A stretch of DNA of 64,000 nt, taken from Butyrivibrio sp. FCS014. GTDB lineage: Bacteria; Bacillota; Clostridia; Lachnospirales; Lachnospiraceae. The translations under genes were made by a program, and so were the position numbers. The notes under the pieces are model-generated. The model saw only the letters and a program-made list of their open reading frames with translations, did no database searches and had not been told where the DNA came from. The stretch lies in contig NZ_JAHA01000003.1 in NCBI RefSeq assembly GCF_000526935.1, positions 1 through 64,000 of the forward strand, read 5' to 3'. Shown here piece after piece: positions 27,790-36,420 of this stretch; the first letter of the stretch is position 1, and every line of letters begins with the position of its first letter.

Positions 27790-28635
27790 ATGGAAAAGTT
27801 TTGTATCGTTACCAACAAAGTCAAGGACAAAGATCTATCAGTCACCATGCATATCAAGGAATATCTTGAGCAGCGGGGCAAGACCTGTGTGATCGCCAGT
27901 GAGAAGAAGGAGGAGGATCCCCTTCTTCTAAAGAGGGTGCACCTTAGCATTATCCCTGAGGACACCGATCTGGTCATAGTGCTTGGCGGCGACGGAACGA
28001 TGCTTCAGGCGGCCCGAAGCCTTGCCTATATGGATATCCCCATGATAGGCGTAAACCTTGGCACCATGGGATACCTTGCTGAGGTTGAGGAGAAAGACAT
28101 AGACGCTGCGCTTGATAAGATACTTCGCGGTGAGTATGAGATAGAGGACAGAATGATGCTAAGAGGCAGTCTCGAAGGGAAAAGAGACTACGCCCTTAAT
28201 GACATCATCGTCTGCAGATATCAGGATATTTCCACCATCGGCTATAACATCTATGTCAACGACCAGTTCCTGTACAGCTATTTTGCCGATGCGCTTATAG
28301 TATCAACACCCACGGGATCCACCGGTTACAACATGTCTGCGGGCGGACCTATCATAGAGCCCCAGGCGAATCTCATACTGATAACCCCGGTTTGTCCCCA
28401 CACACTGAACTCCAGGAGCCTTGTCTTTTCCCCGGAAACAAGGATAGAGGTGGAGCTTTTGAAGGGCAGAGACGGAGGCAACAAGCAGGCTATTTCAAGC
28501 TTTGACGGCAGTGGAACGATTCTGATGAATTCCGGAGACAGGATAGAGATCAAGAGGTCCAAGAAGACAACCAAGATCTTAAGACTTAATAAAGTAAACT
28601 TCCTTGATATGATAAGCAAGAAGTTTGAAAAATAA
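27790..28635 (+). CDS. nadK: NAD kinase
   Basis: NadK phosphorylates NAD to NADP. The 281-residue protein has the GGDGT motif in VLGGDGTMLQAARSL near 63-77, NLGTMGYLAEVE, the NDIIVCRYQ segment (NE/D motif) and TPTGSTGYNMSAGGPI near 173-188. All are nucleotide-binding positions of the family. The start follows GAGGCCCAT. The gene ends inside a region that overlaps possible upstream starts of argR. Confidence 0.95.
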   Translation: MEKFCIVTNKVKDKDLSVTMHIKEYLEQRGKTCVIASEKKEEDPLLLKRVHLSIIPEDTDLVIVLGGDGTMLQAARSLAYMDIPMIGVNLGTMGYLAEVEEKDIDAALDKILRGEYEIEDRMMLRGSLEGKRDYALNDIIVCRYQDISTIGYNIYVNDQFLYSYFADALIVSTPTGSTGYNMSAGGPIIEPQANLILITPVCPHTLNSRSLVFSPETRIEVELLKGRDGGNKQAISSFDGSGTILMNSGDRIEIKRSKKTTKILRLNKVNFLDMISKKFEK

Positions 28636-28657
28636 AGTGGTAAAGAGGGAAAAGGAA

Positions 28658-29113
28658 TTGAAAAAGAACAGACATGACAAAATTATCGAGATCATTAACA
28701 ATCACGTTGTAGAGACACAGGAGCAGCTTGCATGCCTTCTCAAGAAAGCGGGATATGATGTGACTCAGGCTACTGTATCCCGTGATATCAGACAGATGAA
28801 ACTCACAAAGCAGGTCATAGAAGACGGCAGACAGAAATATGTATATACCACTGCCGATCCTGAGGTTATGCATGATAAATATGTCAATGTTCTTAAGGCC
28901 GGCTTTGTAAGCATGGATGTGGCTCAGAACCTTCTGGTCATCAAGACTGTTTCGGGCATGGCCATGGCTCTTGCTGCAGCTATTGACGCGCTGGAACTTC
29001 CTGAGGTTGTGGGATGTATCGCCGGCGACGACACGATCATGATCGCCATAAAGACCAATGAAGAGGCAGTCAAGGCGATGAAATATTTTGAAGATTTACT
29101 TGATAGAGATTGA
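28658..29113 (+). CDS. argR: Arginine repressor ArgR/AhrC
   Basis: ArgR is a hexameric repressor of arginine synthesis and activator of its breakdown, with arginine as co-repressor. The N-terminal winged helix reads RHDKIIEIINNHVVETQEQL and TQATVSRDIRQMKLTK; the C-terminal domain has the oligomerisation/arginine block ALAAAIDALELPEVVGCIAGDDTIMI with the GDDT signature. I chose the TTG at 28658, eight bases after GAGGG, which gives 151 residues, the family length; an earlier TTG at 28625 overlaps nadK. Position before recN is conserved in Firmicutes. Confidence 0.93.
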   Translation: MKKNRHDKIIEIINNHVVETQEQLACLLKKAGYDVTQATVSRDIRQMKLTKQVIEDGRQKYVYTTADPEVMHDKYVNVLKAGFVSMDVAQNLLVIKTVSGMAMALAAAIDALELPEVVGCIAGDDTIMIAIKTNEEAVKAMKYFEDLLDRD

Positions 29114-29161
29114 TATACATAGTTTTGGTGGGGTCCTCATTTTATAGAATGAGAGGATAAT

Positions 29162-30853
29162 ATGTTATACAGTTTACACGTTAAGAATCTTGCTCTTATC
29201 AAAGAGCAGGAGATTGAGTTTTCAAAGGGGCTGAATATTCTTACAGGTGAGACCGGCGCCGGCAAATCGGTGATCATAGGCTCAGTGAATCTGGCCCTGG
29301 GAGGAAAAGCAGATCCGGGACTTATAAGGACCGGAGAGGAGTACGCTCTGGTGGAGCTTTGCTTCGGTCTGGAGAGTAAGGAGCAAAAGCGCCTGCTGCA
29401 GGAGATGGATATTCCCATCGAGGATGACGACAGCGTAGTCATTCAGCGCAAGATCATGCAGGGCAGAAGCGTATCCAAAGTCGGAGGGGAAAGTGTCAGT
29501 GCCAGACAGCTCAAGGACATTTCCAATATTCTGATAAACATTCACGGTCAGAACGACCATCAGGAACTCCTTCACAAGAAAAAACACATGGATATCCTGG
29601 ATAACTACTGCGGAGATAAGCTTGGCGGTCTTTTTGACGAGCTTTCCAAAGAGTACCACAGTATGCAGGAGATAAAAAGGCAGCTTGAGGAATCCGACAT
29701 GGACGAGACCTCAAGGAAGCGCGAGCAGGAGCTTCTTGAGTTCGAGGTTGCAGAGATTTCCGATGCCGGGCTCAAGGAAGGCGAGGATGAAGAGCTTGAT
29801 AGTTCCTACCGCAAGATGGTTAACGCAAGGAAGATCTCCGAGGCGGCCTACGGCTGCCAGGCTCTTACGGAAAGCGGCGACTCGGGCGAATCCGCCTCTG
29901 ACATGATAGGCAGAGCGGTAAGGGAACTTACTTCGGTGGTTTCCTATGACAGCGAGCTGGAGGGACTTTTAGAGCAGCTTTCGGATGTGGAGAACCTTCT
30001 TGGCGATTTTGGGCATTCCCTTTCTGATTACATGAGGGGGCTTGAATTTAATGATGAGCAGTTCCGGGAAACCGAGGACAGACTCAATACCATCAATCAT
30101 TTGAAGGATAAGTACGGCGGAAGCATTGAGTCGGTACTTAAGAGTCTTTCAGAGAAGGAAGCAAGGCTTGAGGTTCTGTCAGACCTGGACGCTCACAGAG
30201 CTTCTCTGGAAAAAGAGCTGGCGGCTAAAAATGCAGTTGTTCTGAAGCTTTGCGGGAAGATATCAGATATCAGGAAGGAAGGCGCTGCGGCACTGGAGAA
30301 GAAACTTGTGCAGGCTCTTGTGGACCTTAATTTCCTCGATGTCAGATTCAGGATAGAAGTAGAGGAAAGTAAGGACAGAGTCAGTGCCAGGGGCTATGAT
30401 GAAGTGAGCTTTTTGATCTCCACAAACCCCGGAGAAGACCTGCGGCCTCTTGATCAGATCGCCAGCGGCGGTGAGCTATCAAGGATCATGCTGGCACTTA
30501 AGACCGTCGTTGCGGACAAGGACGACATAAGTACTCTGATCTTTGACGAGATAGATGCAGGTATAAGCGGAAAGACAGCCTGGAAGGTTTCCCAGAAACT
30601 CGGGGAGCTCTCAAGGGAGCACCAGATCATATGCATTACCCATCTTCCTCAGATTGCAGCCATGGCAGATACTCACTTTATGATAGAGAAGGGCCTGTCC
30701 GACGGAAGAACAGTTACAAGTATCTATGCTCTTGATGAAGATGCCTCGGTAAAAGAACTCTCAAGACTCCTTGGAGGTGAAGAGATAACCGATGCGGTTA
30801 TAGAAAACGCCAGAGAGATGCGCAGGATGGCGGAAGAGACGAAAAGAGGATAA
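29162..30853 (+). CDS. recN: DNA repair protein RecN
   Basis: RecN is an SMC-like ATPase that gathers broken DNA ends. The 563-residue protein has the Walker A GETGAGKSVII near 29-39, the family block INIHGQNDHQELLHKKKH, two coiled-coil arms between about 150 and 380, the ABC signature in IASGGELSRIMLALK, Walker B TLIFDEIDAGISG near 457-469 and ICITHLPQIAAMAD. The site AGAGGATAAT lies ahead, inside a small hairpin (CTCATT/AATGAG) that may hold it closed in part. Confidence 0.95.
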   Translation: MLYSLHVKNLALIKEQEIEFSKGLNILTGETGAGKSVIIGSVNLALGGKADPGLIRTGEEYALVELCFGLESKEQKRLLQEMDIPIEDDDSVVIQRKIMQGRSVSKVGGESVSARQLKDISNILINIHGQNDHQELLHKKKHMDILDNYCGDKLGGLFDELSKEYHSMQEIKRQLEESDMDETSRKREQELLEFEVAEISDAGLKEGEDEELDSSYRKMVNARKISEAAYGCQALTESGDSGESASDMIGRAVRELTSVVSYDSELEGLLEQLSDVENLLGDFGHSLSDYMRGLEFNDEQFRETEDRLNTINHLKDKYGGSIESVLKSLSEKEARLEVLSDLDAHRASLEKELAAKNAVVLKLCGKISDIRKEGAAALEKKLVQALVDLNFLDVRFRIEVEESKDRVSARGYDEVSFLISTNPGEDLRPLDQIASGGELSRIMLALKTVVADKDDISTLIFDEIDAGISGKTAWKVSQKLGELSREHQIICITHLPQIAAMADTHFMIEKGLSDGRTVTSIYALDEDASVKELSRLLGGEEITDAVIENAREMRRMAEETKRG

Positions 30854-30856
30854 TCA

Positions 30857-31498
30857 ATGACTATCGATAATGACGATCTTATAAACAGTATAATCGCATC
30901 CCTTGGAAGGATAGACACCATCTCACTTGATGAGATACCGAATATCGATCTGTACATGGACCAGGTCACATCCTTTATGAACGACAGACTTAAGAAGACC
31001 ACCAGGCACCCTGAGACCGATAAGATAATGACCAAGACCATGATCAATAATTATGCTAAGAATAACCTTCTTCCTCCCCCGGAGAAAAAGAAGTATTCCA
31101 AGGATCATATGATCATGCTGATCGTTATTTATTACATGAAGAGTGTACTGTCCATGAATGACATTCAGACTCTTATTGAGCCCTTCAAGCATCGCTTCCA
31201 CGAGACGGAAGGTAAGCTCAACTTAAGCAGGATCTACGATACCTGTTATCAGCTTCAGGATGAGGCTCTGGAGCCTGTAATAGAGGACCTTAAAAAGAAA
31301 TATGAAAGGTCCCTTGAGACCTTTGACGATCCGGACATCACGGAGGAAGAGCGGGAGAAGATGCATATTTTCTCTTTCATAACACTTCTTTTGTATGATG
31401 TTTATGTTAAGAAACTGCTGATGGAAAAGATAATAGACAATATCTCGGAAGCAGCGGAGAAAGAGAAAGATAAAAAGAAGAACAAGGATAAGAATTAA
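30857..31498 (+). CDS. DUF1836 protein with MerR-like helix-turn-helix
   Basis: The 213-residue protein matches DUF1836: a predicted helix-turn-helix (TKTMINNYAKNNLLPPPEKKKYSKDHMIMLIVIYYM) resembling a MerR head, then a helical body with the conserved FKHRFHETEG and a Lys-rich tail (EKDKKKNKDKN). The family is common in Clostridia and has no assigned role; DNA binding is inferred from the fold. It starts three bases after recN and overlaps pcrA by one base (TAATG), so it is made together with repair genes. Confidence 0.85.
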   Translation: MTIDNDDLINSIIASLGRIDTISLDEIPNIDLYMDQVTSFMNDRLKKTTRHPETDKIMTKTMINNYAKNNLLPPPEKKKYSKDHMIMLIVIYYMKSVLSMNDIQTLIEPFKHRFHETEGKLNLSRIYDTCYQLQDEALEPVIEDLKKKYERSLETFDDPDITEEEREKMHIFSFITLLLYDVYVKKLLMEKIIDNISEAAEKEKDKKKNKDKN

Positions 31499-33972
31499 TG
31501 GGAATTTACGATACACTTAACGGTCAGCAGAAGCTGGCTGTACAGCAGACGGATGGCCCGGTACTGATACTGGCCGGCGCAGGAAGCGGAAAGACCAGGG
31601 TGCTGACCCACAGGGTGGCATACCTGATTGATGAATGTGGTGTTAATCCCTGGAACATCATGGCTATTACCTTTACCAACAAGGCAGCAGGTGAGATGAG
31701 GGAGAGGGTAGACAAGATTGTGGGCTTTGGCGCTGAGAGCATCTGGGTTTCAACCTTCCATTCAAGCTGCGTCAGAATGCTTCGAAGATATGCAGACAAG
31801 CTTGGGTACAGCAACAATTTTACCATCTATGATACCGATGATTCCAAGGTCCTAATGAAGGATATCTGCAAGAGATTTCAGCTTGAGACAATGCAGCTCA
31901 AACTCCGTCAGATAATGAATGCAATCTCCAAGTGCAAGGATAATCTGGTAAGCCCGGAGGAGTACGCACTTTCAGTTGCAGGAGATTTTACCAAGACAAG
32001 AATATCAACAGCCTACACCGAATACCAGAAGGCGCTTAAAAAGAACAACGCCATGGATTTTGACGATCTTATAATGAACACGGTTACTCTTTTTAAGGAG
32101 CATCAGGATGTCCTTGAATCCTATCAGGACAGGTTCAGATATATCATGGTGGATGAGTATCAGGATACCAACTATGCGCAGTTTGAACTGGTAAGGCTTC
32201 TTGCGGACAAGTACAGGAATCTGTGCGTTGTAGGTGATGACGATCAGAGTATCTACAGATTCAGAGGTGCCAACATCAGAAACATTCTGGACTTCGAGAA
32301 GTATTATCCCGAAGCTACAGTGATAAAGCTTGAGCAGAACTACCGCTCGACACAGCAGATACTGGATGCTGCCAATGCGGTCATCAGCAACAACAGCGGA
32401 AGGAAGGATAAGTCTCTTTGGACTGATATCAAGGATGGAGAGAAGGTGCGCCTTCGCCAGTTTGATACCGGATACGATGAGGCTGAGTTCATAGCCTCCG
32501 ATATCGGAAGACTTAAGAGAAACGGAAAACTCTCCTACGATGAGACCGCAGTCCTTTACAGGACCAATGCTCAGTCCAGACTTATAGAAGAGCGTTTTGT
32601 GGCAGAGGGGATCCCCTACGACATTGTGGGTGGTACCAATTTCTACTCAAGGCGCGAGATCAAGGATCTTCTGGCTTACCTTAAGACCATCGACAGCGGA
32701 CTGGATGATATCTCGGTAAAAAGAATCATCAATGTTCCCAAGAGAGGCATCGGAGCCACCACAGTTGAGAATGTTCAGAATTATGCGGATGAGAGACAGA
32801 TCAGTTTCTTTGAGGCGTTGTGCGAAGCTGACCAGATCATGACAGTAGCAAGGAGTGCAGGAAAGCTCCATGATTTTGTCACTATGATCAGGGCCTTCAG
32901 GACCAAGCAGAAAGTATATTCCCTTGAGGAACTCCTTAAGGACGTTATAGATGTCACCGGTTATATGACTTATCTTAAGTCTCTTGATGAGGATGATGAC
33001 AGCGGTGACAACGACAGAGCGGCCAACGTGGACGAACTTATTTCCAAGATCGCTTCCTATGAGGAAAATGAAGAGCTGGAGAATCCCACACTTACAGGCT
33101 TCCTTGAAGAGGTGGCTCTTGTGGCTGATATTGACAGGATCGGGGATGACAACGAGAAGGTTCTTCTCATGACTCTCCATAGTGCCAAGGGCTTGGAATT
33201 TGAAAACGTATACCTGGCGGGAATGGAGGAAGGTCTTTTCCCGAGTTTCATGACTCTGCAGTCTGAGGATTCCGATCCGGAGGGACTTCGTGAGGAGAGA
33301 AGACTTGCCTATGTCGGAATTACCAGGGCCAAGAAGAGACTTACTCTCACCGCTGCCAAGCGCAGAATGATAAGAGGTGAGACCCAGTACAACAGGCTCA
33401 GCCGCTTCGTGGATGAGATCCCTTCAGAGCTTTTGGATAAGGAGAGACCTGTTACTATCACAAGCTATCTTTTTGACGGCGGGGAGTCTCTTGATGACTA
33501 CGAGGGCGTTGAGGACAGCTTCGATAAGGATGACAGAGGTTTTGATGAAGAGGACAAAGGCTTTGATGAGAATGCAGGGCATTCAGGAATAAAGGCTAAT
33601 TATGCCAAGGGCTTTTCTAAGGGCAAGGCGGGATATGATCCCAAAAAGTCGGATCTTTCCAATTCCTACAAGCTTAAGGCTGTTCCTAAGCCAAAAGTGA
33701 ATAAGCCCAGGGCAGTTCCGGATAAGCCATATATAGCAGGCGCCGGAAGCACTCATGTAAAGGGCTCTCTGGCAGGACTTTCCAAGGGAATGCCTATGAA
33801 GGCATCCGCTCCCGACTATGTTGTCGGAGACAGGGTGTCCCATATCAAGTACGGCAACGGAGTGGTTACATCTCTCGAGGAAGGACCAAGGGATTACAAG
33901 GTGACAGTTGAGTTTGATGACTGCGGACAGAAAATCATGTATGCAGGTTTTGCCAAGCTCAAAAAGATATAA
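31498..33972 (+). CDS. pcrA: ATP-dependent DNA helicase PcrA/UvrD
   Basis: PcrA is the superfamily 1 helicase for repair and rolling-circle replication in Gram-positives. The 824-residue protein has LNGQQKLAVQQTDGPVLILA, Walker A GAGSGKTRVLTHR near 26-38, ITFTNKAAGEMR, Walker B VDEYQDTNYAQ, GDDDQSIYRFRGANIRNIL, EQNYRSTQ, the motif VLLMTLHSAKGLEFENVYLAG and GITRAKKRL. After about residue 660 comes a linker with Asp/Lys-rich near-repeats (FDKDDRGFDEEDKGFDENAG) and then the C-terminal PcrA domain (VGDRVSHIKYGNGVV). The linker is longer than usual. Confidence 0.95.
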   Translation: MGIYDTLNGQQKLAVQQTDGPVLILAGAGSGKTRVLTHRVAYLIDECGVNPWNIMAITFTNKAAGEMRERVDKIVGFGAESIWVSTFHSSCVRMLRRYADKLGYSNNFTIYDTDDSKVLMKDICKRFQLETMQLKLRQIMNAISKCKDNLVSPEEYALSVAGDFTKTRISTAYTEYQKALKKNNAMDFDDLIMNTVTLFKEHQDVLESYQDRFRYIMVDEYQDTNYAQFELVRLLADKYRNLCVVGDDDQSIYRFRGANIRNILDFEKYYPEATVIKLEQNYRSTQQILDAANAVISNNSGRKDKSLWTDIKDGEKVRLRQFDTGYDEAEFIASDIGRLKRNGKLSYDETAVLYRTNAQSRLIEERFVAEGIPYDIVGGTNFYSRREIKDLLAYLKTIDSGLDDISVKRIINVPKRGIGATTVENVQNYADERQISFFEALCEADQIMTVARSAGKLHDFVTMIRAFRTKQKVYSLEELLKDVIDVTGYMTYLKSLDEDDDSGDNDRAANVDELISKIASYEENEELENPTLTGFLEEVALVADIDRIGDDNEKVLLMTLHSAKGLEFENVYLAGMEEGLFPSFMTLQSEDSDPEGLREERRLAYVGITRAKKRLTLTAAKRRMIRGETQYNRLSRFVDEIPSELLDKERPVTITSYLFDGGESLDDYEGVEDSFDKDDRGFDEEDKGFDENAGHSGIKANYAKGFSKGKAGYDPKKSDLSNSYKLKAVPKPKVNKPRAVPDKPYIAGAGSTHVKGSLAGLSKGMPMKASAPDYVVGDRVSHIKYGNGVVTSLEEGPRDYKVTVEFDDCGQKIMYAGFAKLKKI

Positions 33973-34029
33973 TGCAACTATATATCGTGATATAATATTA
34001 CTATCAAAAATTTTATGGAGGGGCTACAA

Positions 34030-34296
34030 ATGGATGTAAGATCTAAGATTGATGACATTATTGAGATTACTAGGATCAACGAACTTCTGGACAAGAGAGA
34101 AGCTGCCAATGCCAAGAAACCCGCAACCATTATTCTCTGGGTTCTGGCCGTTATCGGTGCAGTTTCTGCAGTAGCCGTTATTGCATATCTGGTATATCGC
34201 TATATGACTCCTGCTTTTGAGGATGATTATTACGATGATGACTTCGATGATTTCGAGGACGATTTCGACGACGACGATTACATCACAGAAGGCTGA
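34030..34296 (+). CDS. Small single-pass membrane protein with acidic tail
   Basis: The 88-residue protein has a charged N-terminal helix (KIDDIIEITRINELLDKREA), one membrane segment near 38-60 (TIILWVLAVIGAVSAVAVIAY) and a tail with about 17 Asp/Glu in the last 28 residues. Start ATG 34030 is chosen because GGAGGGG lies seven bases ahead; an ATG at 34015 is upstream of that site. A TATAAT at 33991 may belong to its promoter. Conserved in Lachnospiraceae in this style as far as I can recall, function unknown; the tail probably binds cations or basic proteins. Confidence 0.75.
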   Translation: MDVRSKIDDIIEITRINELLDKREAANAKKPATIILWVLAVIGAVSAVAVIAYLVYRYMTPAFEDDYYDDDFDDFEDDFDDDDYITEG

Positions 34297-34304
34297 ATGA
34301 TTAA

Positions 34305-35723
34305 GTGAAGAAAAAAGATATAATTGAGGGAACTGTCAAACGAGTAGAGTTTCCCAACAAAGGAATAATTGAAACCGATGAAGGGAAGGTCGTTGTCAAA
34401 GGCGTCCTTCCCGATCAGAAGGTATCTGTTCAGGTTCAGAAAGTCAGGAACGGCCGTGCCGAAGGCAGGCTCCTGGAGATTCTTGAAGAGGCACCGGATG
34501 CCATAAACAGCCCCTGCATCCACTTTGGAAAATGCGGAGGCTGCAGTTATCTTACCATGCCTTATGTCAAGGAACTGGGTCTTAAGGAGCAGCAGGTCAA
34601 GACTCTTCTTAAACCGGCCATGGACAGACAACCGGACGTTAAGTTTACCTGGGAGGGAATCAAAACCAGCCCGGTTAAATTTGCTTACAGAAATAAGATG
34701 GAATTCACCTTTGGTGACAGTACGTTGGGTGGCCCCCTTTGTCTTGGCATGCACAAAAGGGGCAGTTTTTATGACATCGTAACGGTCACAGGCTGCAGGA
34801 TCGTTGACGATGACTACAAGGCCATCATCTCTGCAACCCTGGACTATTTCTCACCAATGTACGACAGGAAAGAAATCTCTTTTTACCACAGGGTGAAACA
34901 GACAGGATACCTAAGGCACCTTCTGGTGAGGAAGGCCGTTAAGACCGGTGATATCCTTATTGACCTTATTACCACAACTCAGGAAGAGCATGACCTTACG
35001 GGATTTAAGGATGCTCTTTTATCCCTGGAACTTGCTGGCCGCATTGTGGGAATCCTCCACACCAGAAATGACAGCCTTGCAGACGCGGTCATAGATGAAG
35101 GCACGGAGATACTATACGGCCAGGACTATTTCTATGAGAGTATCCTGGGACTTAAGTTCAGAATCACACCTTTTTCATTCTTCCAGACCAACAGCCTTAG
35201 CGCCGAGGTTCTGTATCAGACCGTTCGAGGCTATATCAGAAGCCTTTACGATCAGAAGAAGATCAATGAGGATGGCGTTATCTACGATCTCTATTCCGGA
35301 ACCGGAACCATTTCCCAGCTTCTTTCCAAGGTCTGTGATAAGGTCATCGGTGTTGAGATAGTTGAAGAGGCGGTAGAGGCTGCAAGAGAGAATGCAAGAC
35401 TTAACCACCTTGAGGATAACTGCGAATTTATCTGCGGCGATGTTCTTGGTGTTCTTGATCAGATTGAAACCAAACCTGACATGATCATTCTCGATCCGCC
35501 CAGGGACGGAATAAATCCCAAGGCCCTTCAGAAGATCATCGGCTACGGTGTACCATACATGATCTACGTTTCCTGCAAACCCACATCCCTTGCCCGCGAC
35601 CTGGAGATGCTGCAAGAAAGCGGCTACGTCATGACAAGGGCGGTTGCTGTGGACCAGTTCCCCTGGACAAGCCATGTGGAAACCGTCGTCCTGTTAACGA
35701 AGACGAGCGGTAGCGAAGGCTGA
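34305..35723 (+). CDS. rlmD: 23S rRNA (uracil-5-)-methyltransferase, RlmD/RlmCD type
   Basis: It methylates uracil C5 in 23S rRNA with SAM. The 472-residue protein has an N-terminal TRAM domain (IEGTVKRVEFPNKGIIETDEGKVVVKG), Cys in CIHFGKCGGCSYL near 68-80 for a 4Fe-4S cluster, the SAM motif YDLYSGTGTISQLLS, the catalytic block in ILDPPRDGINPKA and YVSCKPTSLARD with the nucleophilic Cys. The start is a GTG (34305) with no strong site. Paralogues methylate tRNA in other species, so the exact U is not known. A terminator-like hairpin follows and the housekeeping run ends here. Confidence 0.9.
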   Translation: MKKKDIIEGTVKRVEFPNKGIIETDEGKVVVKGVLPDQKVSVQVQKVRNGRAEGRLLEILEEAPDAINSPCIHFGKCGGCSYLTMPYVKELGLKEQQVKTLLKPAMDRQPDVKFTWEGIKTSPVKFAYRNKMEFTFGDSTLGGPLCLGMHKRGSFYDIVTVTGCRIVDDDYKAIISATLDYFSPMYDRKEISFYHRVKQTGYLRHLLVRKAVKTGDILIDLITTTQEEHDLTGFKDALLSLELAGRIVGILHTRNDSLADAVIDEGTEILYGQDYFYESILGLKFRITPFSFFQTNSLSAEVLYQTVRGYIRSLYDQKKINEDGVIYDLYSGTGTISQLLSKVCDKVIGVEIVEEAVEAARENARLNHLEDNCEFICGDVLGVLDQIETKPDMIILDPPRDGINPKALQKIIGYGVPYMIYVSCKPTSLARDLEMLQESGYVMTRAVAVDQFPWTSHVETVVLLTKTSGSEG

Positions 35724-35755
35724 GTTATATATCATATTAAGAATTCTAATCATTG

Positions 35756-35788
35756 CGGCTGGCTATCTGCCGCCAGCCGCATATCTTT
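35756..35788 (+). terminator. Terminator after rlmD
   Basis: A perfect nine-pair stem, GCGGCTGGC with GCCAGCCGC, is followed by ATATCTTTAT. It closes the long housekeeping transcript. The next 115 bases up to the hairpin array are AT-rich and hold nothing else I can identify. Confidence 0.75.
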
Positions 35789-35903
35789 ATATCTTATCCA
35801 CGCAATTAAGTGTTTTTGAGATGCTAATTGCAATCGGATTTTTTTCTTGGTTTAATAGTTAAATAGCTTTAATGGTTTATTAGAGGAAAAAGTGGTAGAA
35901 CCT

Positions 35904-36311
35904 CTGTCGCTTTGGCGAATTATATTGATTTCAACAGATGGTTTCGGACGGATATTTCTGTTGTGAAAGCAGATATTGTCAATTTCAACAGGTAGTTCTG
36001 GTTGTGTGTTCCTGTTGGAAATGCTGTTTTATCAATTCCAACAGATGGATTTAGTTGGTGGCTACTGTTGGAAATGTTAAAACTATCAATTCCAACAGTG
36101 AGAAAGCTTATAAGACTCTGCTGGAAATCTCATAACAAGTTTTACAACAGGTATAAATAGATACATTTATCTGTTGGAAATAGCAGGTATGAAAAATGCA
36201 ACAGAATAACACAGAAAAACCTCCTGCTGATAATTATAAATAGCGCAATTGAAACAGGTGCATGCAGATATAATACACTGTTGAAATCAATGAAACTGAG
36301 TAATTCAGCAG
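35904..36311. repeat. Array of eight CTGTTG...CAACAG palindromic units, period 53-54 bp
   Basis: CTGTTG (or CTGTCG, CTGCTG) occurs at 35904, 35958, 36012, 36065, 36118, 36171, 36224 and 36278; the inverted arm CAACAG (or AAACAG, CAGCAG) starts at 35932, 35986, 36039, 36093, 36145, 36199, 36252 and 36306. Each unit is arm, 21-22 bases, inverse arm (33-34 bases total), then 19-20 bases of unrelated sequence. The best units (2 and 3) extend to CTGTTGGAA/TTCCAACAG. Only the arms and the flanking GAAAT / AATTC are conserved; the loops and the 20-base gaps all differ. The array ends 110 bases before the nuclease-like gene. It is not a normal CRISPR because the unit interior is not conserved. Confidence 0.85.
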
Positions 36312-36420
36312 TGTGATAAAAGTCAAGCATAAGTAAGTAACTACAACCCAAAAGAAAACTTTGTTGTGATAAAAAACAAAATAGCAAAATAACAAATTTA
36401 ATGGAAAGGAATTATAGGAA

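Noticed and set aside
29136..29160. Terminator between argR and recN
   Set aside because: CTCATT/AATGAG is a short stem without a U run and contains the recN ribosome site.
35904..36311. CRISPR array
   Set aside because: Spacing is CRISPR-like, but the repeat interiors differ from unit to unit and no cas gene is near; only the inverted ends are conserved.
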